Shown: positions 15,890 through 24,601 of the stretch, in pieces
How positions within the stretch are numbered: position 1 is the stretch's first letter
Layout: every line of letters begins with the position of its first letter
From: DATAWK01 sp036267255
GTDB lineage: Bacteria; Acidobacteriota; Terriglobia; Terriglobales; Acidobacteriaceae
Assembly (NCBI GenBank): GCA_036267255.1
Contig: DATAWK010000041.1
Coordinates: 1-64,000, forward strand
Length of the DNA stretch: 64,000 bases
Reading direction: 5' to 3'
The notes under the pieces: generated by a model
Told to the model about the DNA's origin: nothing
What the model saw: only the letters and a program-made list of their open reading frames with translations
Databases searched by the model: none
Made by a program: the position numbers and the translations under genes

Positions 15890-17041
15890 TTATCCGCAGA
15901 GCTCATCCAGCAAATCTACCCAGCGATCTCCATAGTCTTTCCATCCGCCCAGATGCTGCACGCGCTGCAGGGCTGCGGCGCGCATCTGCTGCTGCAAGGA
16001 ACGGTCGTCAGCCAGTTGCTGCAGGCGATCCGTAACGGCCTGGGCATCGCGTGCGGGCACGATGAAGCCCTCCTTGCCGTCGGCAAACAAATCTTCGCTG
16101 CCGGAGTTTGGCGTGGCAATCACCGGGCAGCCGCAGGCCATCGCTTCGCCCTGCACCAGAGCCAGCCCTTCCTCGATGCTGGGCAACACCAGAACGTTGC
16201 TGGTGCTCAGATAGTCTGCCAACTGGCTGCGCGAGACAACTCCGAGGAACTCGACCTGATCGAGCGGCAACCGGGACAGCAGCGGGCGCATCTCGGATTG
16301 CAGCGCTCCCACCATACGCAGCCGCTTGTGCGGATGCCGTAGACGCGCAAAGGCCTCCAGCAGATAGGGCACGCCCTTGCGCAGACCGATCTGGCCGGCA
16401 AAGATCACGTTGAATTCTTCCCGTGCGGGCTCCCCTTGCGGATGAAAACTATCCAGCCGCACCCCATAGGGAATCACGCGAATCTTCTCCGCCGGTAGCC
16501 CCTGGGCGACAAAGCTGCGCGCGGCAAAATGCGAGGGGACAGTGATGCAATCCGCCAGCGCATACTGCTGCTCTTCGCGCTCGGTGTCGCGGGAATCGTG
16601 TGTAACAATTTCCTGCCCCCAGTTGCGAAATTCCTCGCTGACAGTCCTGCCTTGAAAGCGTGCATGGGTGGAACCGCGATCGCAAATGTATTTGCCTCCA
16701 CGCGATTGCAGCATCCGCCCCGTGTCCACAGCTGCGCCGGAGATAGCAATCAGCGCGTCGGTCGGGGGAATGCGTCGCTTGATCCAGGCATCGAAGGCCA
16801 GACCGTTCCACCAGTCCAGGTCCTCCGTCCAGCGCGAAGGATACATGCCATAGCGGGCCAGCGCCGCCATGCCGGTGTGGAACCAGGGAAAGGTTTCGAC
16901 ATGCTCGTGCGGCAGGCCCTCCCGCTGCAGGCGAAACCAGGGAAAGGTGGAGTAAACGGTCTGCAGGTAGCCGTGTTGGCGCAGTTGGTGAGCCAGTTCA
17001 AAGTGGTGAAATACCCCAAAGACGGCCAGGGAGACGCGCAT
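15890..17041 (-). CDS. GT4 family glycosyltransferase
   Basis: A 383-residue GT-B fold enzyme. The C-terminal donor-binding half is clear: FAGQIGLRKGVPYLLEAFARL, then the EX7E element in SIEEGLALVQGEAMACGCPVI and GKEGFIVPARDAQAV. The acceptor-binding N-terminal half (FGVFHHFELAHQLRQHGYL) is typical. The enzyme transfers an activated sugar to a glycan or lipid acceptor that cannot be inferred here. It is convergent with rpsT and not in a visible polysaccharide cluster, although a GDP-mannose pathway occurs at 36.5-40.8 kb. Confidence 0.92.
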   Translation of the reverse strand: MRVSLAVFGVFHHFELAHQLRQHGYLQTVYSTFPWFRLQREGLPHEHVETFPWFHTGMAALARYGMYPSRWTEDLDWWNGLAFDAWIKRRIPPTDALIAISGAAVDTGRMLQSRGGKYICDRGSTHARFQGRTVSEEFRNWGQEIVTHDSRDTEREEQQYALADCITVPSHFAARSFVAQGLPAEKIRVIPYGVRLDSFHPQGEPAREEFNVIFAGQIGLRKGVPYLLEAFARLRHPHKRLRMVGALQSEMRPLLSRLPLDQVEFLGVVSRSQLADYLSTSNVLVLPSIEEGLALVQGEAMACGCPVIATPNSGSEDLFADGKEGFIVPARDAQAVTDRLQQLADDRSLQQQMRAAALQRVQHLGGWKDYGDRWVDLLDELCG

Positions 17042-17207
17042 GCAGAAGTGCCTTTCGCACCGGGCAGAGGAAACTGTTTCCGTGCAGCAAGGTGTTTTCC
17101 CCTAACGTATCAGGAACGCGGTCCGCGCGTGGGAGTTTCTGCAACAGCTCCCAACGGCTGGGGCTCGATATCTACCCCCGGCGTAGTCTGTGCCTTTGCG
17201 CGATTCC

Positions 17208-17768
17208 TTAAGAATCGTGGCCGGGGCCTCCCGGGGACCCGCACTCTTTCCACAGCTTTTCCCAATTCCATATCCCGTCCGAAGCTTTGTACGGCAACGG
17301 GAATCCGAGCTGATGCGCGAGCATACACACCTGCCCGCGATGGTGGGCTTCGTGAGCAAGCATGTAGCACAGCATTTCCGGGCCGACCGGCCACGATGGA
17401 GCCAGGGCGTCTCTGCGGAACTTCTCGACGCGACCCCCACCGTCGCCGAGCGCTTCCGCGAGCATCTCCGCACAGCGAGCGGCGCTCTCGGCCAATGCCG
17501 CACGGGCCTGCTGCGGCGTGCAGTGCGCGCGGCTGAGCTGGGTTGGAACCTTCAGGTGCGGAGCTGTAAGCCTGACCCACTTAGAGCGGACATTGTGCAT
17601 GTGCGTGAAGATCGCCACAATGGTGCGGACGTTGCCGGGCGCTTTGGCTTTCCAGGCGGCAGGGTCCAGATGTTCGATAAGCACCTGGTTCATGCGATCA
17701 TTGGCGGCAAAGATCTGGACTGCGGCTCTGCCGAGTTGCGTGTGAACCCTGGGTTGACGTGTGGTCAC
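17208..17768 (-). CDS. DinB-like four-helix metal-binding protein
   Basis: A 186-residue DinB/YfiT-superfamily protein. Expected metal ligands are a His in IVAIFTHMHNVRSKW and the pair in LAHEAHHRGQVCMLAHQLG, the hallmark of this fold. The GTG at 17768 is preferred because AAGGAG lies 9 bases upstream; a TTG at 17813 would extend it by 15 residues. Relatives include bacillithiol- and mycothiol-dependent enzymes and many unassigned stress proteins. Here the substrate is unknown. The C-terminus WNWEKLWKECGSP is a common ending of acidobacterial members. Confidence 0.88.
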   Translation of the reverse strand: MTTRQPRVHTQLGRAAVQIFAANDRMNQVLIEHLDPAAWKAKAPGNVRTIVAIFTHMHNVRSKWVRLTAPHLKVPTQLSRAHCTPQQARAALAESAARCAEMLAEALGDGGGRVEKFRRDALAPSWPVGPEMLCYMLAHEAHHRGQVCMLAHQLGFPLPYKASDGIWNWEKLWKECGSPGGPGHDS

Positions 17769-17888
17769 GGCTCCCTGCTCCTTGCAGCCATAATACGTCC
17801 GGGCTATCGGCAATCTGCAAACCGACCCATACCGCTTCTACTGGTTGGAATCTCGTGGGCAGATTCCCTGCCTCAAAAATTGTAGAAG

Positions 17889-19154
17889 CTATTTCCCAAT
17901 GGGTTCGATGGTTACGCCGGGTGGAGCTTTTGCGGCCTGATCGAGAAGGGGTGCGGTTTCGTTCTTGAGGTACTTATCCAGAAAACTTCTATCCAGTGCC
18001 TCGGTCAGCAGTAAATTGCTCAGCGCGGTCGAAGCCTTTGCGGAACCCGGGGTAGCGCTGAGGAGCAGTCCATCGCTGAAGCTTGCGTGTGTCATGCCTG
18101 TCCCGCTGAGCACAATGCGGTAGCTGCCTGCTTTGCATGCATCCAGTTGCTGACGTTCGTGCGCGAGATATTCGTTCCAATGGGCGCGTGATTCCCCCAT
18201 CCGAGCCAGCAAGTCGTCCGTAGGATGCTGGTCCATCTCGATCAACAAAAACGGCTGGTTGAACGATGTGTGGTCGGGATAATCGAAGAAAGCGCCTACG
18301 GGATTCACCTCGCCATCTTCGCTGATGCAAGCCTTCATGCGAGGATCCAGTTGACACGCCCGCACCGTGAGCGTTCCCCCATAGGAGTGGCCGACCGCCG
18401 CGACTCGTTTCAGGTCCATGATCTTCACCAGAGGAGTCTTTCCCTCCGCGAGGGTATTGAGAACAAACAGAACGTCCTCTGCGCCCGTCTGCGTTCCCTC
18501 TTCTGCCGCGGCAATCATCGCTTGCATCGGGTTCTTCGGAGGCGAGGGTGGCGACGGAGGATCACGATACAGACGGATGCGGCCGTCCGGAAAAAGGACC
18601 AATCCTGCCGCGTCTGTATGTTCGATCGCAACCACCACGTACCCGTGGCTCACCAGATCTTCAATCTGAGCCGTGTAGGAAAACGTCGTGCTGGTGATGC
18701 CGTGAGAGAAGAGGACGACTGGAAATCCTCCCGGCTGGGTGACAGGCCGAGCGTTGGAAACCGCATGGGAAGCAATGACACCGGAGACAATCAAGGGCCA
18801 GCGCGGACCAAATACGTTTTGCGCTGCCTCCTTTGCGGCAGGGTTGTTGTTGATCTGACTCGCGCCGGGGAAATATTCTCCCTTTGGCTGCCGGTCGGAC
18901 TGCTGCGCCGGATACCAGATGTAGACCATCAGCTCTCGATGCTTCGCAGGGTGCGAAGAGAAGGAATCGGCACGCGCTGTATCGATCCAATCGAATGCCT
19001 GGCGGCCAATGGAATATCTGCCCGATGGAACCGGAAGCGCCGGCAGAAGCGTACTGGGAGAAACGCCTGGTGGATGGGAAGCGGCTTGACCCTTCGCAAT
19101 CGCGCTGAGAACCAGAAGAGCGAGCACGCATCGGGCGCAGGCTTTGTACTTCAT
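17889..19154 (-). CDS. secreted alpha/beta hydrolase, PAF-acetylhydrolase-like
   Basis: A 421-residue hydrolase resembling platelet-activating-factor acetylhydrolase isoform II. The signal peptide MKYKACARCVLALLVLSAIA ends near residue 24. Family features are RELMVYIWYPAQ, VVLFSHGITSTTFSYTAQIE (oxyanion region), GYVVVAIEHTD and the nucleophile elbow VGHSYGGTLT. The catalytic Asp and His are expected in EDGEVNPVG and GMTHASFSD. The ATG at 19154 is chosen for its signal peptide and a GGGGAT element just upstream; the frame stays open further without similarity. It hydrolyses an ester of unknown identity in the periplasm. Confidence 0.88.
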   Translation of the reverse strand: MKYKACARCVLALLVLSAIAKGQAASHPPGVSPSTLLPALPVPSGRYSIGRQAFDWIDTARADSFSSHPAKHRELMVYIWYPAQQSDRQPKGEYFPGASQINNNPAAKEAAQNVFGPRWPLIVSGVIASHAVSNARPVTQPGGFPVVLFSHGITSTTFSYTAQIEDLVSHGYVVVAIEHTDAAGLVLFPDGRIRLYRDPPSPPSPPKNPMQAMIAAAEEGTQTGAEDVLFVLNTLAEGKTPLVKIMDLKRVAAVGHSYGGTLTVRACQLDPRMKACISEDGEVNPVGAFFDYPDHTSFNQPFLLIEMDQHPTDDLLARMGESRAHWNEYLAHERQQLDACKAGSYRIVLSGTGMTHASFSDGLLLSATPGSAKASTALSNLLLTEALDRSFLDKYLKNETAPLLDQAAKAPPGVTIEPIGK

Positions 19155-19255
19155 CTCAATATCCCCGATCCTTCTGTTGCAGCGGCAATGGGACGCGGAG
19201 ACACGTTGGCAACGATTGCCCTGGACAAAGAGAAAGGGCCATTCGCACGTGCCTT

Positions 19256-20299
19256 CTACTGATTGGAATCGTGGGCAATGGCGTAGTATCCCTGGCGGGC
19301 CTGGACGCGGAGCTTCTGGCCGTTCTGGGTGCATTCCACGCGAATCTTGCGATAGGTGCCATCGACCTTCTTATTGGTTGGCGTGTAGCTGACCAGATAC
19401 TGCGTCCGCAGTTCGCTCTCAATCTCCTCAAAGGCACCTTCCATCTTTTTGCCGTTGCTGCCGATGGTGAAGACCTGTCCACCGGTGGCGTCAGCCAGCC
19501 TGTGCATGGCGCTCTCGCCGGCGTAGGCAAACATGCGGTAGGCGCCGGGATCGGAGATCAGCAGCACGTAGTTGATGGCATCGGCCTTCTGCGCTGACTC
19601 GATCGCGCTGTTCTCGCTCTCCTGGCTGCCTTCATCCTGGCCATCGGTCAGCAGGATGAGCGCCTTGCGCCCGCTCTCGCGGCTCAGCTTATCGTTGGAC
19701 GCCAGATAGATGGCATCGTAGAGCACGGTGCCCTTCGGCTTGCCAACGTCCGGGACGGTTCCGTTGGCATAGTTGCTGGTGTTACCGACGATCTGGGCCT
19801 TGTCCATGGCGCGTGCAATCTCACTGGGATTGTTGGTGAAATCGTTCATCAGATCGACAGTGAGGTCGAAGGAGATAAGGAATGCCTCGTCCTTCGGGCG
19901 CATGACGCGCTTGAGAAATGCGTCGCCGGTCTGCTGCTCCATGGGCAGCACGCTCATCTGGCTCAGACTGGTGTCCAGCATGATGCCCAGCGTCAACGGC
20001 AGATCGGTCTGCGCAGAAAAATTCTTGATCGTTTGCTGGACGTTGTCTTCATAAACGACACATTCATCCTTCGTCAGAGTAGGGATGAGCGCGCCGCGCT
20101 TGTCCCGGGCAACAAAGTACAGATTGACCAGATTCGTGGTGACCTTAAAGGTGGTTACCGGTTGGCCTGTCTGCAGCTGCGGCCCCTGGCTGGTGTCGTC
20201 CCCGCCGCCCGGAGGGGCATCCGGTGAGGGAGCTATCTGGGCAAGCAACGGAGCGGCAAAACAGCAAATAAAAACGAGAATCAGAAGGAATCGGCGCAT
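19256..20299 (-). CDS. VWFA-related secreted protein
   Basis: A 347-residue protein with signal peptide MRRFLLILVFICCFAAPLLA and a von Willebrand factor A domain of the acidobacterial VWFA-related type. The region FKVTTNLVNLYFVARDKRG and VVYEDNVQQTIKNFSAQ is the pre-VWA motif shared by the family; the MIDAS is MLDTSLSQM with a later TDGQDEGSQ. The ending YLVSYTPTNKKVDGTYRKI and ARQGYYA is also family-typical. It is divergent from a paralogue at 20479, sharing a 179-base promoter region. The function is unknown; a metal-dependent adhesion role is inferred. Confidence 0.9.
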   Translation of the reverse strand: MRRFLLILVFICCFAAPLLAQIAPSPDAPPGGGDDTSQGPQLQTGQPVTTFKVTTNLVNLYFVARDKRGALIPTLTKDECVVYEDNVQQTIKNFSAQTDLPLTLGIMLDTSLSQMSVLPMEQQTGDAFLKRVMRPKDEAFLISFDLTVDLMNDFTNNPSEIARAMDKAQIVGNTSNYANGTVPDVGKPKGTVLYDAIYLASNDKLSRESGRKALILLTDGQDEGSQESENSAIESAQKADAINYVLLISDPGAYRMFAYAGESAMHRLADATGGQVFTIGSNGKKMEGAFEEIESELRTQYLVSYTPTNKKVDGTYRKIRVECTQNGQKLRVQARQGYYAIAHDSNQ

Positions 20300-20478
20300 G
20301 GACCTACCATTCGGTTGGACATATCCAGTATGAAACTTCGGCAACCGGACGGCAACCTGATGTCCACTTTGACGCTTCACACCATACAATAGGGAGAGAC
20401 GTCAGCAGTGGAATGACAGGCGCTGTTCCCACCTCAGAGATTCTGAGGACGTTGGATGGGTATCTTCAGGGGGTTGCA

Positions 20479-21804
20479 GTGAAGTTGGGTACTTTAACAG
20501 TTGCACTTTTGCTGTGCGGCGGCATGCTGCTGCAAGCGCAACAAAATCAGCAGGTTCCAGAGGCACCGAGCTCCACTGCACCGGCCGCCCCTACACCGCA
20601 GCAGCCGGCCGCTACGCCGGGCTCGCTCGCGCTGCCGAATTTACTGCAGGACGTAACGCCGGGACAAGGCACCACCTCCAGCAGCAAGGATGACAGTGCT
20701 GGACCGGATCAACAGTCGACCCCGCCTGCCGCGCAGGCACAGCAGCCGCAGAGCAATGTTCCTCCGCCGGAACAACCGGTGCCGGGAACCGGATCTTCCG
20801 CAGCCGCCTACATTCTGCGTACGCGTGTGAATGCTGTCCAGGTACCGGTCATCGTAAAGGACTCCAAGGGAAATCTGGTTGCGGGCCTGCAACCGCGCAA
20901 TTTCAAAATCTTTGAAGATGGCGTACAACAGCAGGTGAATTTTTTTACCGTGGACCCATTTCCCATCTCAGTAGCGTTTGTCATTGATCAAAGCCTGCCG
21001 GAAGACACCATGAAGCGGGTGAACGATGCGTTGGGCGCATTGCAGGGAGCCTTTGCCCCATACGATGAAATGGCCGTCTACACCTACGCTTCGCACGTTA
21101 CCCAGGCCACGGGCTACACCGGCGCCGAAAGTCAGCGCCTTACCGCGGTGCTGGATCGAGTGAAAGCTCCGGGACGGGACATGGAGGTGCCGAGCGGCTA
21201 TGGACCCATGGCGGAAGGCCCGATTATCAACGGTCACACCATCGATCCCAATGTAACGCCCATGCACAACGGCACCTTTGTGCCCATCATTCCGCACGAA
21301 ATCCACACACTGAATGACGCGATTCTGGAAGCGGCCAACGGCCTGTCGCAACGCGGCAAGGGTCGCCGCCGCATCGTGTACGTCATCAGCGATGGCAAGG
21401 AGCATGGAAGCACGGCGTCGTACAAGGAAGTGGTGCGCTACCTGCTGACCAACCAGATCGCCGTCTACGGCACATTGGTCGGCGATTCTGCAACGCCCGT
21501 CCTCGGCTTTCTCGACAAATATCACCTACCCTTGCTGAGCGGACAATTGGGTACCGACGACATTCTGCCCAAGTACACGACAGCCACCGGCGGCCAGTTG
21601 GATGTGGAGCTTTCGCAGAACGGCATCGAGCGCAGCTTTGCCAAGATTGCTCAGGAAGTGCGCTACCAGTACACGCTGGGCTACAACAGCCACCGTTCCG
21701 TCTATGACAGCCGGTACCGTCACATCGAGGTCCAGGTACAGCTTCCTAATATGACAGTCGTAGCCAAACAGGGCTACTACCCAACCGCGACTGCCATGCA
21801 CTAA
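20479..21804 (+). CDS. VWFA-related secreted protein, paralogue
   Basis: A 441-residue paralogue. The GTG at 20479 is chosen because it begins a good signal peptide (VKLGTLTVALLLCGGMLLQA) and has AGGGGG about 8 bases upstream. A Pro/Gln/Ala-rich linker (residues 25-110) precedes the VWA domain, with VQVPVIVKDSKGNLVAGL and FKIFEDGVQQQVNFF. The MIDAS is altered to VIDQSLPED (DxSxP rather than DxSxS), and a YVISDGKEHGS strand and YTLGYNSHRSVYD end follow. The Pro-rich spacer probably spans the envelope. Confidence 0.88.
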   Translation: MKLGTLTVALLLCGGMLLQAQQNQQVPEAPSSTAPAAPTPQQPAATPGSLALPNLLQDVTPGQGTTSSSKDDSAGPDQQSTPPAAQAQQPQSNVPPPEQPVPGTGSSAAAYILRTRVNAVQVPVIVKDSKGNLVAGLQPRNFKIFEDGVQQQVNFFTVDPFPISVAFVIDQSLPEDTMKRVNDALGALQGAFAPYDEMAVYTYASHVTQATGYTGAESQRLTAVLDRVKAPGRDMEVPSGYGPMAEGPIINGHTIDPNVTPMHNGTFVPIIPHEIHTLNDAILEAANGLSQRGKGRRRIVYVISDGKEHGSTASYKEVVRYLLTNQIAVYGTLVGDSATPVLGFLDKYHLPLLSGQLGTDDILPKYTTATGGQLDVELSQNGIERSFAKIAQEVRYQYTLGYNSHRSVYDSRYRHIEVQVQLPNMTVVAKQGYYPTATAMH

Positions 21805-21830
21805 CCCGAAATGTTCGTGGAACGCGATCA

Positions 21831-22808
21831 ATGAGTGCGACCACCCTGACAGTTGTGCTCGGCCTGAGCGCAGCTGTCATTTGGGGCGCGGGAGATTTCT
21901 CCGGCGGCATGAGCGCGCGCCGCCTGCCTGTTCTGCCCGTGATCGCCATTGCCCACGGCTTCAGCATGGTGTGCCTGTTGGGATTGGTGTGGTTCTTCCA
22001 CCAACCGGCGCCCACCGGCATGCCGTTTGCCTGGGGCGTGATCGCGGGCGTTGCCAATGGCTGCGCTCTGCTTGCCTTTTACCGGGCGCTCTCTCTGGGT
22101 AATATGGGCGTGACGGCGGCCCTGAGCGGATTGTTGACGGCAGCGCTGCCTGTCCTCTTCAGCCTGATGACCATTGGCGCGCCCCTCCCACGGCAACAGG
22201 TGGGACTGGTGCTGGCGGCCGTGGCAATCTGGCTGATCGGCAGCCAGCCTAAGGCAAATCCAAACAATGCCAGCCTGCAACAGCAAAGACATCAGCGACA
22301 GCAATGGATTCTCTCTATGGTTGCCGGAGTCGGCTTCGGCATCTTTTTAATCACGATGAAGCTGGCAAATCCGAGCGGACTGCTATGGCCTCTGGTGACG
22401 GGGAAGATTGGCAGCCTGTCTATTGTGCTGCCCGGCTTGCTTTTCGTTACTGTCTTTCACCGTAGGCGCAGCAGGCCGGAATCCCACGATGCTGGCCATA
22501 CTTACGACGCAGGCCATGCCCGTGACGACGAAACGCGCGCGCCGTTACCGGCGAAACAGGCGATGTCGTCCAACCTGCGCCTGGGCATGATGCTGGCGCT
22601 GCTGGCTGGAATTTTTGACACCAGCGGAAATTTTCTTTTTGTTCTCGCCACGCGCGTCGGCAGGCTGGACATTGCTGCCGTGCTTTCTTCGCTCTATCCT
22701 GCGTCCACCATTTTGCTGGCCGCATGGCTGCTGCATGAACGGGCTTCGAAACGGCAAACTTTGGGCATGGCTTCGGCTGTGCTCGCTGTGGTGCTGATCG
22801 TCCGGTAA
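21831..22808 (+). CDS. EamA/DMT family transporter
   Basis: A 325-residue membrane protein with ten predicted hydrophobic segments in two EamA repeats. The first repeat starts VVLGLSAAVIWGAGDFSGG, and the second starts MVAGVGFGIFLITMKL. A charged loop with His and Asp (about residues 205-240, PESHDAGHTYDAGHARDDE) splits the second repeat and is unusually long. The end SSLYPASTILLAAWLLHERASK is typical. It starts 26 bases after the VWFA gene on the same strand. The substrate is a metabolite or drug that cannot be named. Confidence 0.9.
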   Translation: MSATTLTVVLGLSAAVIWGAGDFSGGMSARRLPVLPVIAIAHGFSMVCLLGLVWFFHQPAPTGMPFAWGVIAGVANGCALLAFYRALSLGNMGVTAALSGLLTAALPVLFSLMTIGAPLPRQQVGLVLAAVAIWLIGSQPKANPNNASLQQQRHQRQQWILSMVAGVGFGIFLITMKLANPSGLLWPLVTGKIGSLSIVLPGLLFVTVFHRRRSRPESHDAGHTYDAGHARDDETRAPLPAKQAMSSNLRLGMMLALLAGIFDTSGNFLFVLATRVGRLDIAAVLSSLYPASTILLAAWLLHERASKRQTLGMASAVLAVVLIVR

Positions 22809-22828
22809 TCCGGATGCATCTGCTTCCG

Positions 22829-23635
22829 CTACAAACGAATTTTGCTCGCGTCAAAGCTGGGCTTGGGATACTTCATCTTCAGATCGCGCAGGGCCTGCAC
22901 CATCACTCCGGAGATGAAAACGTTGCGATACCACTTGTGGTCTGAGGGAACGATGAACCAGGGCGCATGTTTGCGGCTGGTATGCGTCAACACGTCTTCG
23001 TATGCTTTTTGATAATCGGGCCAGTAGCGGCGCTCGGCAAAGTCCGCCGGGCTCATCTTCCACTGTTTGTCGGTGTTGTCGAGCCGCTCGCGCAGACGCC
23101 TGGTCTGCTCTTCATGACTGATGTGCAGGAAGAACTTGAGAATCGTGACCCCATTTCGCGCCAGCATCTGCTCAAAGTGGACGATCTCTTTCATACGCGT
23201 CCTGGCCTCGTCTTCCGTGATCAGCTTGTGAACGCGCGTAACGAGGACATCCTCATAGTGCGAACGATTGAAGATGCCGATCTTTCCCCGTGGCGGAATG
23301 GCCTTGTGCGCGCGCCAGAGAAAATCGTGCCGCGCTTCCAGCGGCGTTGGCACTTTGAACGGAGTGACGTCGCAGCCCTGCGGGTTCACCCCGGTAAAGA
23401 TGTGCCGGATGGTGCCGTCTTTGCCCGCCGTATCCATGCCCTGCAGAACCACCAGCACAGCATGCTTGACTTCGGCAGTTAACAATTCCTGCAACGCATC
23501 CAGTTTGGCGCGATGATCCTCAAGATCGGCTTTGGCTTCCTTTTCCGATTTGTATTTCCCGGTATAGCTGGAGGAAACATGAGAAAGCCGCACTTTTTCA
23601 TGCGGCTTAACACGATAAGATCTGTTTGTCTTCAT
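22829..23635 (-). CDS. polyphosphate kinase 2 family protein
   Basis: A 268-residue PPK2-family kinase that transfers phosphate between polyphosphate and nucleotides. Walker A is GMDTAGKDG (66-74), followed by RHIFTGVNPQGCDVTPFKVP, the lid module with Arg residues in LRERLDNTDKQWKMSPADF and RYWPDYQKAYEDVL, and FNRSHYEDVLVTRVH around Walker B. The length fits the short one-domain class that mostly phosphorylates AMP or ADP. It is convergent with the EamA gene (20-base gap) and upstream on the strand lies tatA. Confidence 0.93.
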   Translation of the reverse strand: MKTNRSYRVKPHEKVRLSHVSSSYTGKYKSEKEAKADLEDHRAKLDALQELLTAEVKHAVLVVLQGMDTAGKDGTIRHIFTGVNPQGCDVTPFKVPTPLEARHDFLWRAHKAIPPRGKIGIFNRSHYEDVLVTRVHKLITEDEARTRMKEIVHFEQMLARNGVTILKFFLHISHEEQTRRLRERLDNTDKQWKMSPADFAERRYWPDYQKAYEDVLTHTSRKHAPWFIVPSDHKWYRNVFISGVMVQALRDLKMKYPKPSFDASKIRL

Positions 23636-23715
23636 GGAAGATCAGGATACGTGAAATTCAGGATTGGAATAGCCAGCGACTTCCCACAGCTTACAAGAAT
23701 TCCTGCTTGCGCAGA

Positions 23716-23937
23716 TTACTTGGTTTCCGTCGTGGTGCTCTTGGCGGTCGTCGATTCTGCCTTCGCAGCTTCGGGCTTCGCAGCATCATCTGAGCCAATG
23801 CCCTTGATGCCATCCTTGAAACCGCGAATGCCTTCGCCCAGTCCCTTGCCCAGTTCCGGCAGCTTACGCGGACCGAAGAGCAGAAGCGCAACGACAAGTA
23901 CAAGAATCAAATGCGTGGGTGTTAATAATTCCCCCAT
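23716..23937 (-). CDS. tatA: twin-arginine translocase subunit TatA/TatE
   Basis: A 73-residue Tat pore subunit. One N-terminal membrane segment (LILVLVVALLLFGP, residues 10-23), the FGPRKLPELGKGLGEGIRGFK hinge and amphipathic helix, and a Lys/Ala/Glu/Thr-rich tail are all present. It exports folded proteins. No tatC or tatB is adjacent in the window. TAAGGTATG with GGAGG slightly further upstream supports the start. Confidence 0.95.
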   Translation of the reverse strand: MGELLTPTHLILVLVVALLLFGPRKLPELGKGLGEGIRGFKDGIKGIGSDDAAKPEAAKAESTTAKSTTTETK

Positions 23938-24050
23938 ACCTTACCTCCGCAGGCAGCAGATCAACATCTCTGCAGCCGCCTAACACATTATTGTCGCACA
24001 TTGCGAGTAAGTATCCCGCGACAGAGAAATACGCCGGTTTGCCGTCCAGA

Positions 24051-24479
24051 TCAAGATCCGTCTGTTGGAAGTACGTGCATCAGCTTCTGGCGGATTTTTT
24101 GATAATACTGCCAGAGGTTTTCGCTGTCTCCCATCGTAAGCCGGCGATGGACCTTCATCAGGGGGTAAAGCTGGGCTCCGCGAATGTTGACTGCTGGAAC
24201 GGTGAAGGCCGTGCCAGGATACTGGGCCAGCTCCCAGGTACCCTCCCAGCGCTGGCGAATCACCTCTCCAAAATAGCTGCCCCAGAGCTTGGTTTCGTAC
24301 TCGATCTTGTCTTTGTCCTCGGCGGGCAGACTGGTGGCGACATTGGTCAGGATGGTTTCCAGCGGCTCCAGCGTAGCCTCGGAATAATCCAGATGAAAAC
24401 CAAAACGGTCCTTGGCGGATTCAATGGCCTTGCCGGCGTTGGCCTGCATCATCTGGGCGATGGATTCATAAGCAACCAT
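24051..24479 (-). CDS. conserved hypothetical protein
   Basis: A 142-residue soluble protein I cannot assign to a named family with certainty. It begins MVAYESIAQMMQANAGKAIE and contains LDYSEATLEPLETILTNV, a central KLWGSYFGEVIRQRWEGTWEL and a C-terminal IRGAQLYPLMKVHRRLTMGDSENLW. The pattern of a GxYxGEVIR turn followed by a P-K-V-x-R-L segment recurs in uncharacterised proteins, perhaps related to DUF3806. No signal peptide or membrane segment is present. It lies between tatA and an aldo/keto reductase on the same strand. Confidence 0.7.
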   Translation of the reverse strand: MVAYESIAQMMQANAGKAIESAKDRFGFHLDYSEATLEPLETILTNVATSLPAEDKDKIEYETKLWGSYFGEVIRQRWEGTWELAQYPGTAFTVPAVNIRGAQLYPLMKVHRRLTMGDSENLWQYYQKIRQKLMHVLPTDGS

Positions 24480-24601
24480 GCTTTCAGGCTATCAGGGGCA
24501 CGTGAGAACTGTCTCGGTTTGTCTGTGGTCCCGGCAAACGCGCCTCCGCTCCTTTCAGCATAGATTTCCTTGTTCCACGCACAGCGGCAAACACAATCCC
24601 G

